A stretch of DNA of 53,057 nucleotides from an uncultured Saprospiraceae bacterium (lineage in GTDB: Bacteria; Bacteroidota; Bacteroidia; Chitinophagales; Saprospiraceae). Shown piece after piece: positions 9,892 to 17,970 of this stretch. The position numbers and the translations under genes are program-made. The notes beneath the pieces are model-generated. The model searched no databases and was not told the origin of the DNA. It worked only from the letters and a program-made list of their open reading frames with translations. How positions within the stretch are numbered: position 1 is the stretch's first letter; the number at the start of each line of letters is the position of its first letter. Where the stretch lies: assembly GCA_937934275.1 (NCBI GenBank), contig CALHAM010000045.1:1-53057 (forward strand), read 5' to 3'.

Positions 9892-11013
9892 ATGATGATA
9901 CGCATGGTTGACCTAAAAACCCAATACGAAAACATGCGCGAAGAGATAGATCGCGCCGTATTGGAAGTTATCGCCTCCACGGAGTACATCAACGGTTCGG
10001 CAGTCAAACGCTTTCAAGCAGAACTAGAGGCGTATTTACAGGTCAAGCACGTGATCCCCTGTGCTAACGGTACTGACGCGTTGCAAATCGCCTTTATGGC
10101 GCTTGGCTTGAAGCCGGGCGACGAAGTCATTGTGCCCGCCTTCACCTACGTAGCTACGGCAGAAGTCATCGCCCTTTTAGGTCTGACGCCAATCATGGTA
10201 GACGTTTGTCCTCATACATTCAACATTGACATAGAGCAAGTGGAGGCGGCCATTACCTTGCGTACGCGCGCCATCGTGCCGGTACACCTGTTTGGCCAGA
10301 GCGCCGACATGGAGCCTATCCTGCAGATCGCTCAGCAACATCAGCTATACGTCGTAGAGGATAATGCCCAAGCCACAGGGAGCGATTACTGCTTTGGCGA
10401 CGGCACACGTCGTAAAACAGGAACTATGGGACACATTGGATGCACGTCGTTCTTCCCCTCTAAAAACTTGGGCTGCTACGGAGATGGCGGCGCCATGGCG
10501 ACAAATGACGACGAGATGGCTCAGCGCCTGCGCATGATCGCTAACCACGGACAAAGCCAGCTGTATCACCACGCGGTAATCGGTGTCAACTCGCGCTTGG
10601 ACTCCATACAGGCAGCTGTTTTGAGCGTAAAACTCAAGCGATTAGACCAGTATAATGCCCATCGGCGGCAAGCGGCTGATTACTACGACGCAGCCTTTAG
10701 CTCAATGCCCCAACTCCGCATACCGACGCGCAGTGCTAACACAACCCACGTGTTTCACCAGTATACCCTCGTGTTGCGCGAAGGCAACCGAGATGCGCTG
10801 AAGCAGCACCTAGCGGAGCGCGGCATCCCAGCAATGGTGTACTACCCTATTCCGCTATACAAGCAACAGGCCTTTGCCCGCTATTGGACGGGAGGCGAGC
10901 TGCCGGTCACAGAACAACTATGCCGCTCGGTCATTTCACTGCCCATGCATTCGGAGCTAACGCCCGAACAGCAAGATGTGATTATTGAGGGTGTACAATC
11001 CTTTTTTGCCTAA
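9892..11013 (+). CDS. DegT/DnrJ/EryC1-family nucleotide-sugar aminotransferase
   Basis: 373 residues, PLP-dependent. The family puts an amino group on a keto sugar linked to UDP or dTDP. The Schiff-base lysine is K191 in FFPSKNLGCYGDGG; other family marks are the substrate/PLP-binding GTDALQ near 60-65, the FTYVATAEVI segment near 84-93 and VVEDNAQATG near 154-163. The sequence is closest in my recollection to WbpE-type UDP-3-keto-HexNAcA aminotransferases. That fits the UDP-HexNAc 6-dehydrogenase encoded next, since the two steps are both used for diamino-uronic acids. The required 3-dehydrogenase and acetyltransferase are not in this window. It is the first gene of a five-gene plus-strand unit, with 44 bases to the next. 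The ORF opens with ATGATGATACGCATG, so three starts are possible; residue 5 is also plausible. Confidence 0.9.
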   Translation: MMIRMVDLKTQYENMREEIDRAVLEVIASTEYINGSAVKRFQAELEAYLQVKHVIPCANGTDALQIAFMALGLKPGDEVIVPAFTYVATAEVIALLGLTPIMVDVCPHTFNIDIEQVEAAITLRTRAIVPVHLFGQSADMEPILQIAQQHQLYVVEDNAQATGSDYCFGDGTRRKTGTMGHIGCTSFFPSKNLGCYGDGGAMATNDDEMAQRLRMIANHGQSQLYHHAVIGVNSRLDSIQAAVLSVKLKRLDQYNAHRRQAADYYDAAFSSMPQLRIPTRSANTTHVFHQYTLVLREGNRDALKQHLAERGIPAMVYYPIPLYKQQAFARYWTGGELPVTEQLCRSVISLPMHSELTPEQQDVIIEGVQSFFA

Positions 11014-11057
11014 AGACCGTATTTCCACTATCTATTCTATTTCTCATCCTATCCCAT

Positions 11058-12353
11058 ATGTTTTCCGAACTTCAGAAAAAGACGAAAGCCATTGGTGTCG
11101 TTGGCTTAGGCTACGTCGGCCTACCCATAGCACTGGCTTTTGCGCGCAAATTCCGCGTAATTGGTTTTGACATCAACGAGCGGCGCATCGAAATGATGAA
11201 AATGAGCCAAGACCCCTCGTATGAACTCCCGCCAGAGGCCTTCGATGGATGCGATATCCATTTCACAGCCGATCCGTCGGCCCTAAAGCAAGCGCATTTT
11301 TTCGTAGTGGCAGTACCTACAGATGTAGACTCCCACAAAGTACCCGACCTGACGCCGCTGAAAAAGGCTTCGGTCACTGTAGGGCGAGCGCTCAAGCCCG
11401 GTGACTACGTCGTTTACGAAAGCACGGTTTATCCGGGCTGTACAGAGGAAGATTGTCTGCCTCTTTTGGAGCAGGAAAGCGGCCTGAAGATGGGACGTGA
11501 CTTCAAAGTTGGTTACTCGCCGGAGCGTATTTCGCCGGGCGACAAGAACCGAACGGTGGTGGATATTTTGAAAATCGTCGCGGGTTGCGATGATGAAGCC
11601 CTCGAAACCATTGCTCAAGTGTACGGAGCCATCATCAAACCCGGTGTGTATCGCGCCCCCTCCATCAAAGTAGCCGAGGCGGCCAAGGTCATCGAAAACA
11701 CTCAACGCGACCTAAACATCTCGCTGGTCAACGAACTGGCCATCATTTTTGACCGAATGGGCATTGACACCCAAGAAGTGCTCGATGCTGCAGCGACGAA
11801 GTGGAATTTCGTTCGATTTTCTCCTGGTTTAGTCGGTGGTCATTGCATTGGCGTTGACCCCTATTATTTGCTGCACAAATCCAAGCAGCTCGGATACGAC
11901 CCCCAGGTCATCCTCAGCGGTCGGCGCATTAACGACGGCATGCCTGCGTTCATAGCCAAACGCTTAGCACAAACCCTTACGCAGAAGGGCAAAAACCTTT
12001 CTCGCTGCAAGGTGTTGGTCATGGGCATCACGTTTAAGGAAAACGTAGCTGACATTCGGAATTCCAAAGTGGCTGATGTAGTCCAAGAGCTCATGGACTA
12101 TTCTATCTATGTGCATATCCATGACCCACATGCTTCCCCCAACGAGGTGGCGCACGAGTACCGCCTGACGCTCATCGACCAGCTGTCGAACGACTACGAT
12201 GCCGTCGTGTTGGCTGTAGCTCATGACGAATACAAAAAATTAGATGCCGATTTTTTTGTGAGCCTTATGAAATCGGAGCCTATTCTCTTCGATATCAAAG
12301 GAATATATTCACGAAAACTCATGGAATCGCGTATGACCTACTGGCGCCTATGA
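11058..12353 (+). CDS. tviB: UDP-N-acetylhexosamine 6-dehydrogenase (TviB/WbpO type)
   Basis: 431 residues. It oxidises C6 of a UDP-HexNAc to the uronic acid with two NAD+. The Rossmann motif VGLGYVGLP is at about 15-23, followed by the conserved FDINERR. The YESTVYPGCTEEDC segment and SPERISPGDK are typical of the UDP-glucose/UDP-HexNAc dehydrogenase family. The catalytic Cys is C263 in LVGGHCIGVDPYYL, the version seen in TviB/WbpO rather than in UDP-glucose dehydrogenase. The C-terminal domain has GITFKENVADIRNSK. The product would be a precursor for an acidic capsule or exopolysaccharide, in keeping with the export genes downstream. Which epimer (GlcNAc or GalNAc) is used cannot be read from the sequence. 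Confidence 0.92.
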   Translation: MFSELQKKTKAIGVVGLGYVGLPIALAFARKFRVIGFDINERRIEMMKMSQDPSYELPPEAFDGCDIHFTADPSALKQAHFFVVAVPTDVDSHKVPDLTPLKKASVTVGRALKPGDYVVYESTVYPGCTEEDCLPLLEQESGLKMGRDFKVGYSPERISPGDKNRTVVDILKIVAGCDDEALETIAQVYGAIIKPGVYRAPSIKVAEAAKVIENTQRDLNISLVNELAIIFDRMGIDTQEVLDAAATKWNFVRFSPGLVGGHCIGVDPYYLLHKSKQLGYDPQVILSGRRINDGMPAFIAKRLAQTLTQKGKNLSRCKVLVMGITFKENVADIRNSKVADVVQELMDYSIYVHIHDPHASPNEVAHEYRLTLIDQLSNDYDAVVLAVAHDEYKKLDADFFVSLMKSEPILFDIKGIYSRKLMESRMTYWRL

Positions 12354-12402
12354 AGATATGATGTACTTTTGAGCGAGAAAACATCCCCCCGTCGCAACCA
12401 TC

Positions 12403-13146
12403 ATGCAGTGGATAACCCGATTGCTCTCACCGTCTAAGTTGGCCAATTTTTCAGTGCTTCAAACAGACCTCCACAGTCACCTGCTGCCTGGGGTGGACGA
12501 CGGCGTTCCCAACCTCGACGAGGCGTTAGAACTCATTGAAGCACTCTTCCAAATGGGCTATCAACGCCTCGTTACTACGCCGCATGTTTCGGGCGAGCGT
12601 TACCCAAACAGCTCAACCGTTATTCGCGATACCGCTCGCATAGTTCAGGAGGCCATTCAAAAAGCAGGTATTCCAGTAGAATTTCGCGCTGCCGCCGAGT
12701 ACATGCTTGACGAGAACTTTGGGCGCCTACTACGGGAGAAAGATCTCTTAACCTTAGATGAACAAGGGCATATTCTGGTGGAGATGTCCTTCTTGCACCC
12801 CCCCTTAGCCCTGAACAAGTATCTCTTTGAACTCCAAAGTAAAGGCTACAGACCCGTACTGGCACACCCTGAGCGCTATCCCTTCTATCACCTCAAGAGC
12901 GAAGAGTATCAAGACTTGAAACAAGCAGGCTGTCTTTTCCAGCTGAATATTTTATCTATCATCGGTCATTATGGTTTAGAAGTTCAGCAGTCGGCACTAC
13001 TCTTGCTAAAAAAAGGCATGGCCGATTTTCTCGGTACCGATGCTCATCGCATGCGCCATGCCGTCACGTTGCAGGCAGCGCTTCGAAGCGGACATTTAGA
13101 AAAAGTCTTGACTAAGCATTCTTTTCAAAATTCGACGATGGCATAG
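12403..13146 (+). CDS. CpsB/YwqE-type PHP-domain tyrosine phosphatase
   Basis: 247 residues. This family removes phosphate from tyrosine kinases (Wzc/CpsD) that control polysaccharide chain length. The PHP metal-binding motifs are clear: TDLHSHLLPGVDDG (H24, H26), TTPHVSG near 63-69, PVLAHPERYPF near 150 and FLGTDAHRM near 207-215. It sits between the UDP-sugar dehydrogenase and the Wza pair, 22 bases before the latter, as in Gram-positive and Bacteroidota capsule loci. No BY-kinase gene lies in the window, so its substrate must be encoded elsewhere. A TAnnTTTG match (TACTTTTG, 12364-12371) in the 49-base gap could give an internal promoter, but I see no good -33 box for it. Confidence 0.9.
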   Translation: MQWITRLLSPSKLANFSVLQTDLHSHLLPGVDDGVPNLDEALELIEALFQMGYQRLVTTPHVSGERYPNSSTVIRDTARIVQEAIQKAGIPVEFRAAAEYMLDENFGRLLREKDLLTLDEQGHILVEMSFLHPPLALNKYLFELQSKGYRPVLAHPERYPFYHLKSEEYQDLKQAGCLFQLNILSIIGHYGLEVQQSALLLLKKGMADFLGTDAHRMRHAVTLQAALRSGHLEKVLTKHSFQNSTMA

Positions 13147-13168
13147 GTTCGCTCGCATTTTTCTCGAC

Positions 13169-13963
13169 ATGAAACACTTCCTCTACCCTGTCTGTCTTGC
13201 TGCATTTTTTGCGCTAATAGTCATCTTGCAAAGTTCCTGCATCAAACACCGTCAATTGGTCAATTTTGATGCAGGGCCGCCGTTCGACAGCTTGCCTTCA
13301 TCGTTTCAGCATCCTACCCTGCGCATCCAATACGACGACCTATTAGCCATCACTGTGCTCAGTCAAGTGGCCGACCCCAAAGCGACGGCGCCGTTCCAGG
13401 CAGCCGCTTACGCAGGTACTGCGGGAGGAGGTGCCCCTACTGAGCCGACTTATCTGGTAGACGTGCACGGCTGCGTCAATATTCCGATGGCTGGACGTGT
13501 CCGCGTAGTTGGCCTAACTACCCAAGAGGCTCGAGACACGATTTCTAAGTATATTGAGCCTTACTTGAAGAATCCAATTGTCAACGTCAAGTTAGCTAAC
13601 TTCCGGTTCTCGGTGGTTGGCGAAGTCAACAAAGCGGGTACCTATACGGTTGGTTATGAGCACGTAACTATTCTCGAAGCGCTGAGCATGGCTGGTGATA
13701 TAGCCAAATACGGCAATCGGGAAAATATTCTGGTTATCCGCCAAGTCGATGGGCAGCGGCAGTACGGTAGAATTGATTTACATCGCCGAGATGTCTTTTT
13801 ATCGCCTTTTTTCTATATCCAGCAGGGCGACATCATCTATGTGGAGCCGCTTAAGGCAAAGGTGGGCGAAACAGCAGACGTCACTACTAAATATCTGCAA
13901 TGGGCGCTTCCCATCGTGTCGGCTTTGGGCTTGCTCGTTACGCTGTTTAGCACCACAAAATGA
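13169..13963 (+). CDS. Wza-like polysaccharide export lipoprotein, copy 1
   Basis: 264 residues. It begins with a lipoprotein signal (hydrophobic run ending LQSSC, Cys near 26), so it is predicted to be anchored in the outer membrane. The Poly_export and SLBB domains of Wza/BexD/KpsD proteins are present: YLVDVHGCVNIPMAGRVRV near 97-115, and NFRFSVVGEVNKAGTYTV near 146-163 for the SLBB part. A hydrophobic helix closes the protein (about 241-260), comparable to the C-terminal helix that forms the Wza pore. At 264 residues it is shorter than E. coli Wza (about 380), as is common in Bacteroidota. The stop overlaps the start of copy 2 by four bases (ATGA), so the two are translationally coupled. 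Role: the export channel for the surface polysaccharide. Confidence 0.9.
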   Translation: MKHFLYPVCLAAFFALIVILQSSCIKHRQLVNFDAGPPFDSLPSSFQHPTLRIQYDDLLAITVLSQVADPKATAPFQAAAYAGTAGGGAPTEPTYLVDVHGCVNIPMAGRVRVVGLTTQEARDTISKYIEPYLKNPIVNVKLANFRFSVVGEVNKAGTYTVGYEHVTILEALSMAGDIAKYGNRENILVIRQVDGQRQYGRIDLHRRDVFLSPFFYIQQGDIIYVEPLKAKVGETADVTTKYLQWALPIVSALGLLVTLFSTTK

Positions 13964-14754
13964 TGATAACTGCGCTCGAATATCGCCAGTATTGGGCGCC
14001 TGTGCTGTTTGTCGTGATGCTCTGCACGTCTGGATGCGTAGCGCGAAAGGACTTGATTAGCCTGCAGAACGTACCGGCTGCTGACCAAACGGTCCAGTGG
14101 GTAGAGCCGACCGTACAGCCAGGCGATATTTTGCATATTGCTGTCTACAGCACTGACCCGGAGGCTGCCGCTCCCTTCAACCTTCAGGCGGCTTTTACCC
14201 CCAATGCAATAGCGGCTCCGCACCAGCATACTTTGGAAATGTTTTTGGGCTATTGGGTCAACAGCGAGGGCACTATCGACTTCCCAGTGCTGGGTAGAAT
14301 CGCCGTGGGCGGCTTAACGCTACCTCAAGTTAGGGATACCATCGAGCGGCAGTTACGCATCTATCTTCGCGAAGCTGTAGTAAGTGTGCGCTTTATCAAC
14401 TTTCGCATCACTGTGCTGGGCGAGGTCAACCAACCCGGGACTTTTACGGTTTCATCGCCGCGCATTACGCTACTCGAAGCTCTGGGAAAAGCCGGCGACC
14501 TTTCTCCCTACGCCAACCGCACCAATATCCTGCACATCCGTGAGCAAAACGGAAAACGTACTTACACGCGCATCAACCTCCAAGCGGACGACATTTTTTC
14601 CTCACCCGCCTACTATTTGCAGCAAAACGACATCATCTACGTAGAGCCAAACCGAGCCAAAATTGCTGCTGTAGCTGACCCAGCCACTCGAGCCATTACC
14701 TATGTCACCGGTGCCTTGTCGGTAATTACACTGCTCATAGCCTTATTTCGCTGA
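13960..14754 (+). CDS. Wza-like polysaccharide export lipoprotein, copy 2
   Basis: Also 264 residues and clearly a paralogue of copy 1; over the SLBB region and C-terminus the two can be aligned by eye without gaps. A lipoprotein signal ends at LCTSGC (Cys near 26). The Poly_export motif NSEGTIDFPVLGRIAV, the SLBB motif ITVLGEVNQPGTFTV, the DIIYVEPNRAK segment and a closing hydrophobic helix (about 245-263) are all present. It overlaps copy 1 by ATGA. The duplication may give two channels with different partners, or a hetero-oligomeric pore; the sequence does not decide. It is the last gene of the operon. A 168-base gap with a good promoter separates it from the next gene. Confidence 0.9.
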   Translation: MMITALEYRQYWAPVLFVVMLCTSGCVARKDLISLQNVPAADQTVQWVEPTVQPGDILHIAVYSTDPEAAAPFNLQAAFTPNAIAAPHQHTLEMFLGYWVNSEGTIDFPVLGRIAVGGLTLPQVRDTIERQLRIYLREAVVSVRFINFRITVLGEVNQPGTFTVSSPRITLLEALGKAGDLSPYANRTNILHIREQNGKRTYTRINLQADDIFSSPAYYLQQNDIIYVEPNRAKIAAVADPATRAITYVTGALSVITLLIALFR

Positions 14755-14813
14755 AAAGAGCGGCTGCTTTGATTTGCTTCGCACCTCCACCTCACAAAAA
14801 CTCGCTTCAAAAT

Positions 14814-14846
14814 TTTGAAGTTGCCTACTCTCTTCAATTAACTTTG
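14814..14846 (+). promoter_or_regulatory. Strong-match Bacteroidota promoter
   Basis: TTTG at 14814-14817, 21 bases, TAACTTTG at 14839-14846: a full match to TTTG / TAnnTTTG with accepted spacing. It would drive the acidic-tail gene with a leader of about 70 bases. Confidence 0.6.
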
Positions 14847-14922
14847 CCCTCTGGACCGACGGGTCAAAACTTATCTCTTATTGCAAATATTTGATTATCA
14901 ATAACCGATAACCGCAATCACC

Positions 14923-15345
14923 TTGGCCAAGAAACGTATCATCAAGGACTATCACGCGCTCCCGGAAGAGATCATTCGCCAAGTAAAAATGGCTTATCCA
15001 ACGGGGTTTGTGGCGCATTTGGTGCAGTACACCAACCAAGAGGGCAAAATCGTATCTGCTTTGCCTTTCGAAACCGAAGACACTTACTACCTCATCCGCA
15101 TGACGGCCCAGGAAGCCCGGCGTATCGTCAGCGAGGACGAAGACTACGATGATGAGGGCATACTGCGCGAAGACTTCGCCGACATTGAGGTGGATGCCGA
15201 ATATGACGGCGCCGAAGAAGACGAACAAAACGAGGACTACGACGACGGTTTCGACGAAGATACGCATCACATTATCCCTACCCGTCGTCGAAGAGGAGAT
15301 GATGACGAAGCCGAGGACGTCGCCGACGACAGCGATGAGTATTGA
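14923..15345 (+). CDS. Conserved acidic-tail protein of unknown function
   Basis: 140 residues from a TTG start. I recognise the N-terminal part (AKKRIIKDYHALPEEI, then GFVAHLVQYTNQEGKIVSAL and PFETEDTYYLIRM) as a small family widespread in Bacteroidota, without an assigned function. Residues about 1-75 look folded, with alternating basic and hydrophobic residues; residues about 75-120 are very rich in Asp/Glu; and the end carries a short basic patch (RRRR near 121-125) followed by more acid. Such tails often bind basic proteins or mimic nucleic acid, but that is speculation. The TTG start is chosen because the family begins with M-A-K-K and no ATG or GTG is available in frame nearby. A promoter lies upstream and a strong terminator downstream, so the gene is a single transcription unit. 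Confidence 0.75.
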   Translation: MAKKRIIKDYHALPEEIIRQVKMAYPTGFVAHLVQYTNQEGKIVSALPFETEDTYYLIRMTAQEARRIVSEDEDYDDEGILREDFADIEVDAEYDGAEEDEQNEDYDDGFDEDTHHIIPTRRRRGDDDEAEDVADDSDEY

Positions 15346-15384
15346 ATGGCGCCATCGGCTCCATGGTTTGACTCACCTACTTAG

Positions 15385-15445
15385 CGCTGAAAAACAAAAA
15401 ACTATCCGTTAAAACGGATGGAGTTTGTTTTTCAGCGTTTTTTTT
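15385..15445 (+). terminator. Rho-independent terminator
   Basis: A 14-bp perfect outer stem (15385-15398 with 15424-15437), then a second inner stem ATCCGTT/AACGGAT (15404-15410 with 15413-15419), followed by eight T at 15438-15445. It ends the acidic-tail transcript. It is the clearest intrinsic terminator in the window. Confidence 0.9.
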
Positions 15446-15470
15446 CATTTACCAGACCGCTTTTTTCTTT

Positions 15471-16790
15471 ATGACATCTACCATAAGCAAACCTCCGCTC
15501 AGTTTCTGGCAAATCTGGAACATGAGCTTTGGTTTTTTGGGTATTCAAGTAGGATGGGGCATGCAAATGGGCAACATGAGTGCTATTTATGAGTACTTGG
15601 GTGCTGAGCCTGATCAAATACCCATTCTTTGGTTAGCAGCGCCCATGACTGGGCTTATCGTGCAGCCCATTATTGGCTACTTGAGCGACCGGACATGGGG
15701 GCGCTGGGGCCGGCGTAAGCCCTATTTTACGATTGGGGCCATATTAGCCACCCTTGCCCTCCTAGCTATGCCACATGCCTCAGCCCTTTGGATGGCTGCA
15801 GGTTTGCTGTGGATATTGGATGCGAGCATCAACATCAGCATGGAGCCGTTCCGGGCTTTTGTGGGTGATTTGTTGCCAGAGTCGCAGATCAACCGCGGCT
15901 ACACGATGCAGAGTATGTTTATCGGTATTGGCAATGTCCTGGCTGCGTTGTTGCCGTCGGCCATCTTGAGGGTAATGGGCGAGGAAGCGCAGCAAGTTAC
16001 TCAAGGGGTCCCTCCCTATTTAGTAGCCGTTTTTAGCGTTGGTGCTTTTTGCTATCTAGCTGCTGTGCTTTATACAGTATTGACCACCTCAGAGTATCCG
16101 CCCGCAGACCCAGAGGCCTTCGAACGCGAAAAAGCCGAAACCGCCGGTCTCCTTCGCGGTGCGAAAGAAGTGTTATCCAACATCCTCCACATGCCTAAGA
16201 CCATGCGGCAGGTGGCTTTGGTGCAGTTTTTTACTTGGCCGGGTCTGTTCTTGATGTGGTTCTACTTTACTCCTGCGGTTGCCCGTGACATTATGGGCGC
16301 CACTGATACGCAGTCACCGCTCTATGCGGAGGGGGTAGCTTGGGGAAATATCTGCTTCGGCTTTTACTCAGCCATTTGCTTTTTATTCTCCTTCCTGCTG
16401 CCCAGCATTGCCGATCGCCTAAGTCGGCGCTATACGCACATGATGTGCTTAGCCATTGGCGCCTTAGGGCTGTTTTATGTGGGTTTTGCGCCAGGCAAAT
16501 ACTGGCTTCTGTTGTCTATGCTTTGCGTAGGCATTGCGTGGGCGAGCATTCTGTCCATGCCTTACGCCATGTTGGCATCTACTTTACCACCGAATAAGCT
16601 GGGCGTTTTCATGGGCATCTTCAACTTTTTTATTGTTTTACCGGAGATTATCGCTACTCTTTTTTTTGGGCCCATCATGGAGCATGTGTTGGGCAACAAT
16701 CGCCTCGCCGCTGTCATGGTAGGGGGTGTGCTGTTGGCGGTGGCTTCGGTGTTGTGCCTGCAGATTCGCGAGCAAAAAGGCGCTGCATAG
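15471..16790 (+). CDS. MFS transporter, SLC45/maltose-sucrose type
   Basis: 439 residues with about 12 hydrophobic segments, so an inner-membrane secondary transporter. The major-facilitator motif A region is visible after helix 2: GYLSDRTWGRWGRRKPY near 63-79. The opening FWQIWNMSFGFLGIQVGWGMQMGNMS and the match to SLC45-like sugar:proton symporters of Bacteroidota, often found in maltose or sucrose loci, suggest a sugar as substrate. No sugar hydrolase or regulator is next to it here, so the exact sugar is unknown. It starts just after the terminator above and converges with plsC; the 60-base gap between them has only short hairpins. Confidence 0.85.
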   Translation: MTSTISKPPLSFWQIWNMSFGFLGIQVGWGMQMGNMSAIYEYLGAEPDQIPILWLAAPMTGLIVQPIIGYLSDRTWGRWGRRKPYFTIGAILATLALLAMPHASALWMAAGLLWILDASINISMEPFRAFVGDLLPESQINRGYTMQSMFIGIGNVLAALLPSAILRVMGEEAQQVTQGVPPYLVAVFSVGAFCYLAAVLYTVLTTSEYPPADPEAFEREKAETAGLLRGAKEVLSNILHMPKTMRQVALVQFFTWPGLFLMWFYFTPAVARDIMGATDTQSPLYAEGVAWGNICFGFYSAICFLFSFLLPSIADRLSRRYTHMMCLAIGALGLFYVGFAPGKYWLLLSMLCVGIAWASILSMPYAMLASTLPPNKLGVFMGIFNFFIVLPEIIATLFFGPIMEHVLGNNRLAAVMVGGVLLAVASVLCLQIREQKGAA

Positions 16791-16850
16791 GGATTGAAAA
16801 TCCGCTACTCTGGAGCTTCAAAGGCTGAAGAGCACCCTTTGCTGTCCTTC

Positions 16851-17570
16851 TCAAATAGACAGCTGCTCCTCTATCCAGGCTCGAACCATCAGTTCTAAGC
16901 GCTCCTCGTTTGGACAACACAGGGCTGGGCCGTAGTGCAATTGCACCTCAATTTCTTTTTCTCGAAAACGCCGCCAAGCGTGCTTAAGGAAAGTCTCTGC
17001 TCCTACCCAGCAGTCTTCGGGACAACTGAAACAGATGGCCACCGGTACCACAGGCAACTTCCAACGAGCGGCTGCTCGAAAGGCGCCCTTTTTCATGGGC
17101 AGCAGGTTTTTCTGGGCAGAAGTAGTTCCTTCGGGAAACAAAAGGACGGAAAAGCCCTCATTTAAAATCACGTCGGCGATGGCCTTAAGCACAGAGACGC
17201 CACCGCTCGCTTGGTCGCGCCTTAAATAAATGATGCCTGCTTGGCGAGCACCACGCCCGATTATCGGCCAGCGCGCCAATTCAGCCTTGGCCACCGGAAA
17301 AGCGTGCACATCGCGCAACACTAGGATGGGATCCAGATAAGAGCGGTGATTGGCCAACAACAAACACGGAAAAGCAGGTACCTCTCCCCGCAACGCGACC
17401 TTCACCCCCGCAAAGGCCAACAAACGCTTGGCCCACCGCTGACGTACGGACATCAGATGCTCCGTATCCGCCCCTATCCAGTGGCGTAAAACGTACAACC
17501 ACGTCGCGACAAAGGTGGTATAGCCAGCAAAAAAGAGAAAGCGATATAAGACCCGAGCAAAACGCACCAT
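16851..17570 (-). CDS. plsC: 1-acyl-sn-glycerol-3-phosphate acyltransferase (PlsC family)
   Basis: 239 residues from the chosen ATG at 17570. PlsC acylates position 2 of lysophosphatidic acid to phosphatidic acid at the inner membrane. The HX4D catalytic motif is NHRSYLD near residues 75-81, and the substrate-binding motif FPEGTTS is near 144-150. The N-terminus has a membrane-associated hydrophobic segment (about 8-26). The frame stays open to an ATG at 17627, but the 19 extra residues (MSSANGVSSCVCLHRSRVF) have no family likeness and cover a perfect inverted repeat, so I prefer 17570. Some members of this family act on other acceptors such as ornithine lipids; the genes beside it do not decide. 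Confidence 0.88.
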   Translation of the reverse strand: MVRFARVLYRFLFFAGYTTFVATWLYVLRHWIGADTEHLMSVRQRWAKRLLAFAGVKVALRGEVPAFPCLLLANHRSYLDPILVLRDVHAFPVAKAELARWPIIGRGARQAGIIYLRRDQASGGVSVLKAIADVILNEGFSVLLFPEGTTSAQKNLLPMKKGAFRAAARWKLPVVPVAICFSCPEDCWVGAETFLKHAWRRFREKEIEVQLHYGPALCCPNEERLELMVRAWIEEQLSI

Positions 17571-17578
17571 AAAAACGC

Positions 17579-17618
17579 GCGAACGGTGCAAGCAAACGCA
17601 GCTGCTCACACCGTTCGC
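17579..17618. promoter_or_regulatory. Perfect 10-bp inverted repeat upstream of plsC
   Basis: GCGAACGGTG (17579-17588) and CACCGTTCGC (17609-17618) with a 20-base centre. It lies directly before the preferred plsC start codon. It could be a leader hairpin masking the start region or a dimeric regulator's operator. The repeat is seen; its role is inference. Confidence 0.5.
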
Positions 17619-17970
17619 ACTCGACATACGACTATTTTTTTCTTATTCGTTAATGTTGGCGCACTTTTGTCCGAACATCAATATGGACAACCGTAGCCCC
17701 GATGACATGCTTCCAGCAGAACAACGACGGCTAAGACTGCCCAAAAAAGGACTTTTTTCCAGTTTTTCATGTCATAAAATTTTTAAAATTCAACGAATCT
17801 TCTTGAAAAGAGGTAAAAATCAGGGACAAAAACGGCTTTATGTCTTCCGCTATTGTGCAAATCACGTGCCACAGCACCGCAGACTACTTGTTAAGGAACC
17901 CCAGGTAGGCCTTTTTGTTTAGGAAAAGGACGCTTCCCATCACACCCAAACCGCATTTGCACGAAAAACC
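17619..17970. other. Intergenic, AT-rich, no supported gene
   Basis: About 350 bases between plsC and the AP2/HNH gene. It is visibly richer in A/T than the flanks, mostly between 17740 and 17830. An 89-codon frame (17653-17922) is open but its product is basic, low in order and unlike any family I know. A short A/T inverted repeat (AAAAAAG-GA-CTTTTTT, 17743-17757) is present. I see no RNA gene. Confidence 0.5.

Noticed and set aside
17653-17922. 89-codon open frame between plsC and the AP2/HNH gene
   Set aside because: The product is basic and of irregular composition, has no recognised motif, and lies in AT-rich intergenic DNA.
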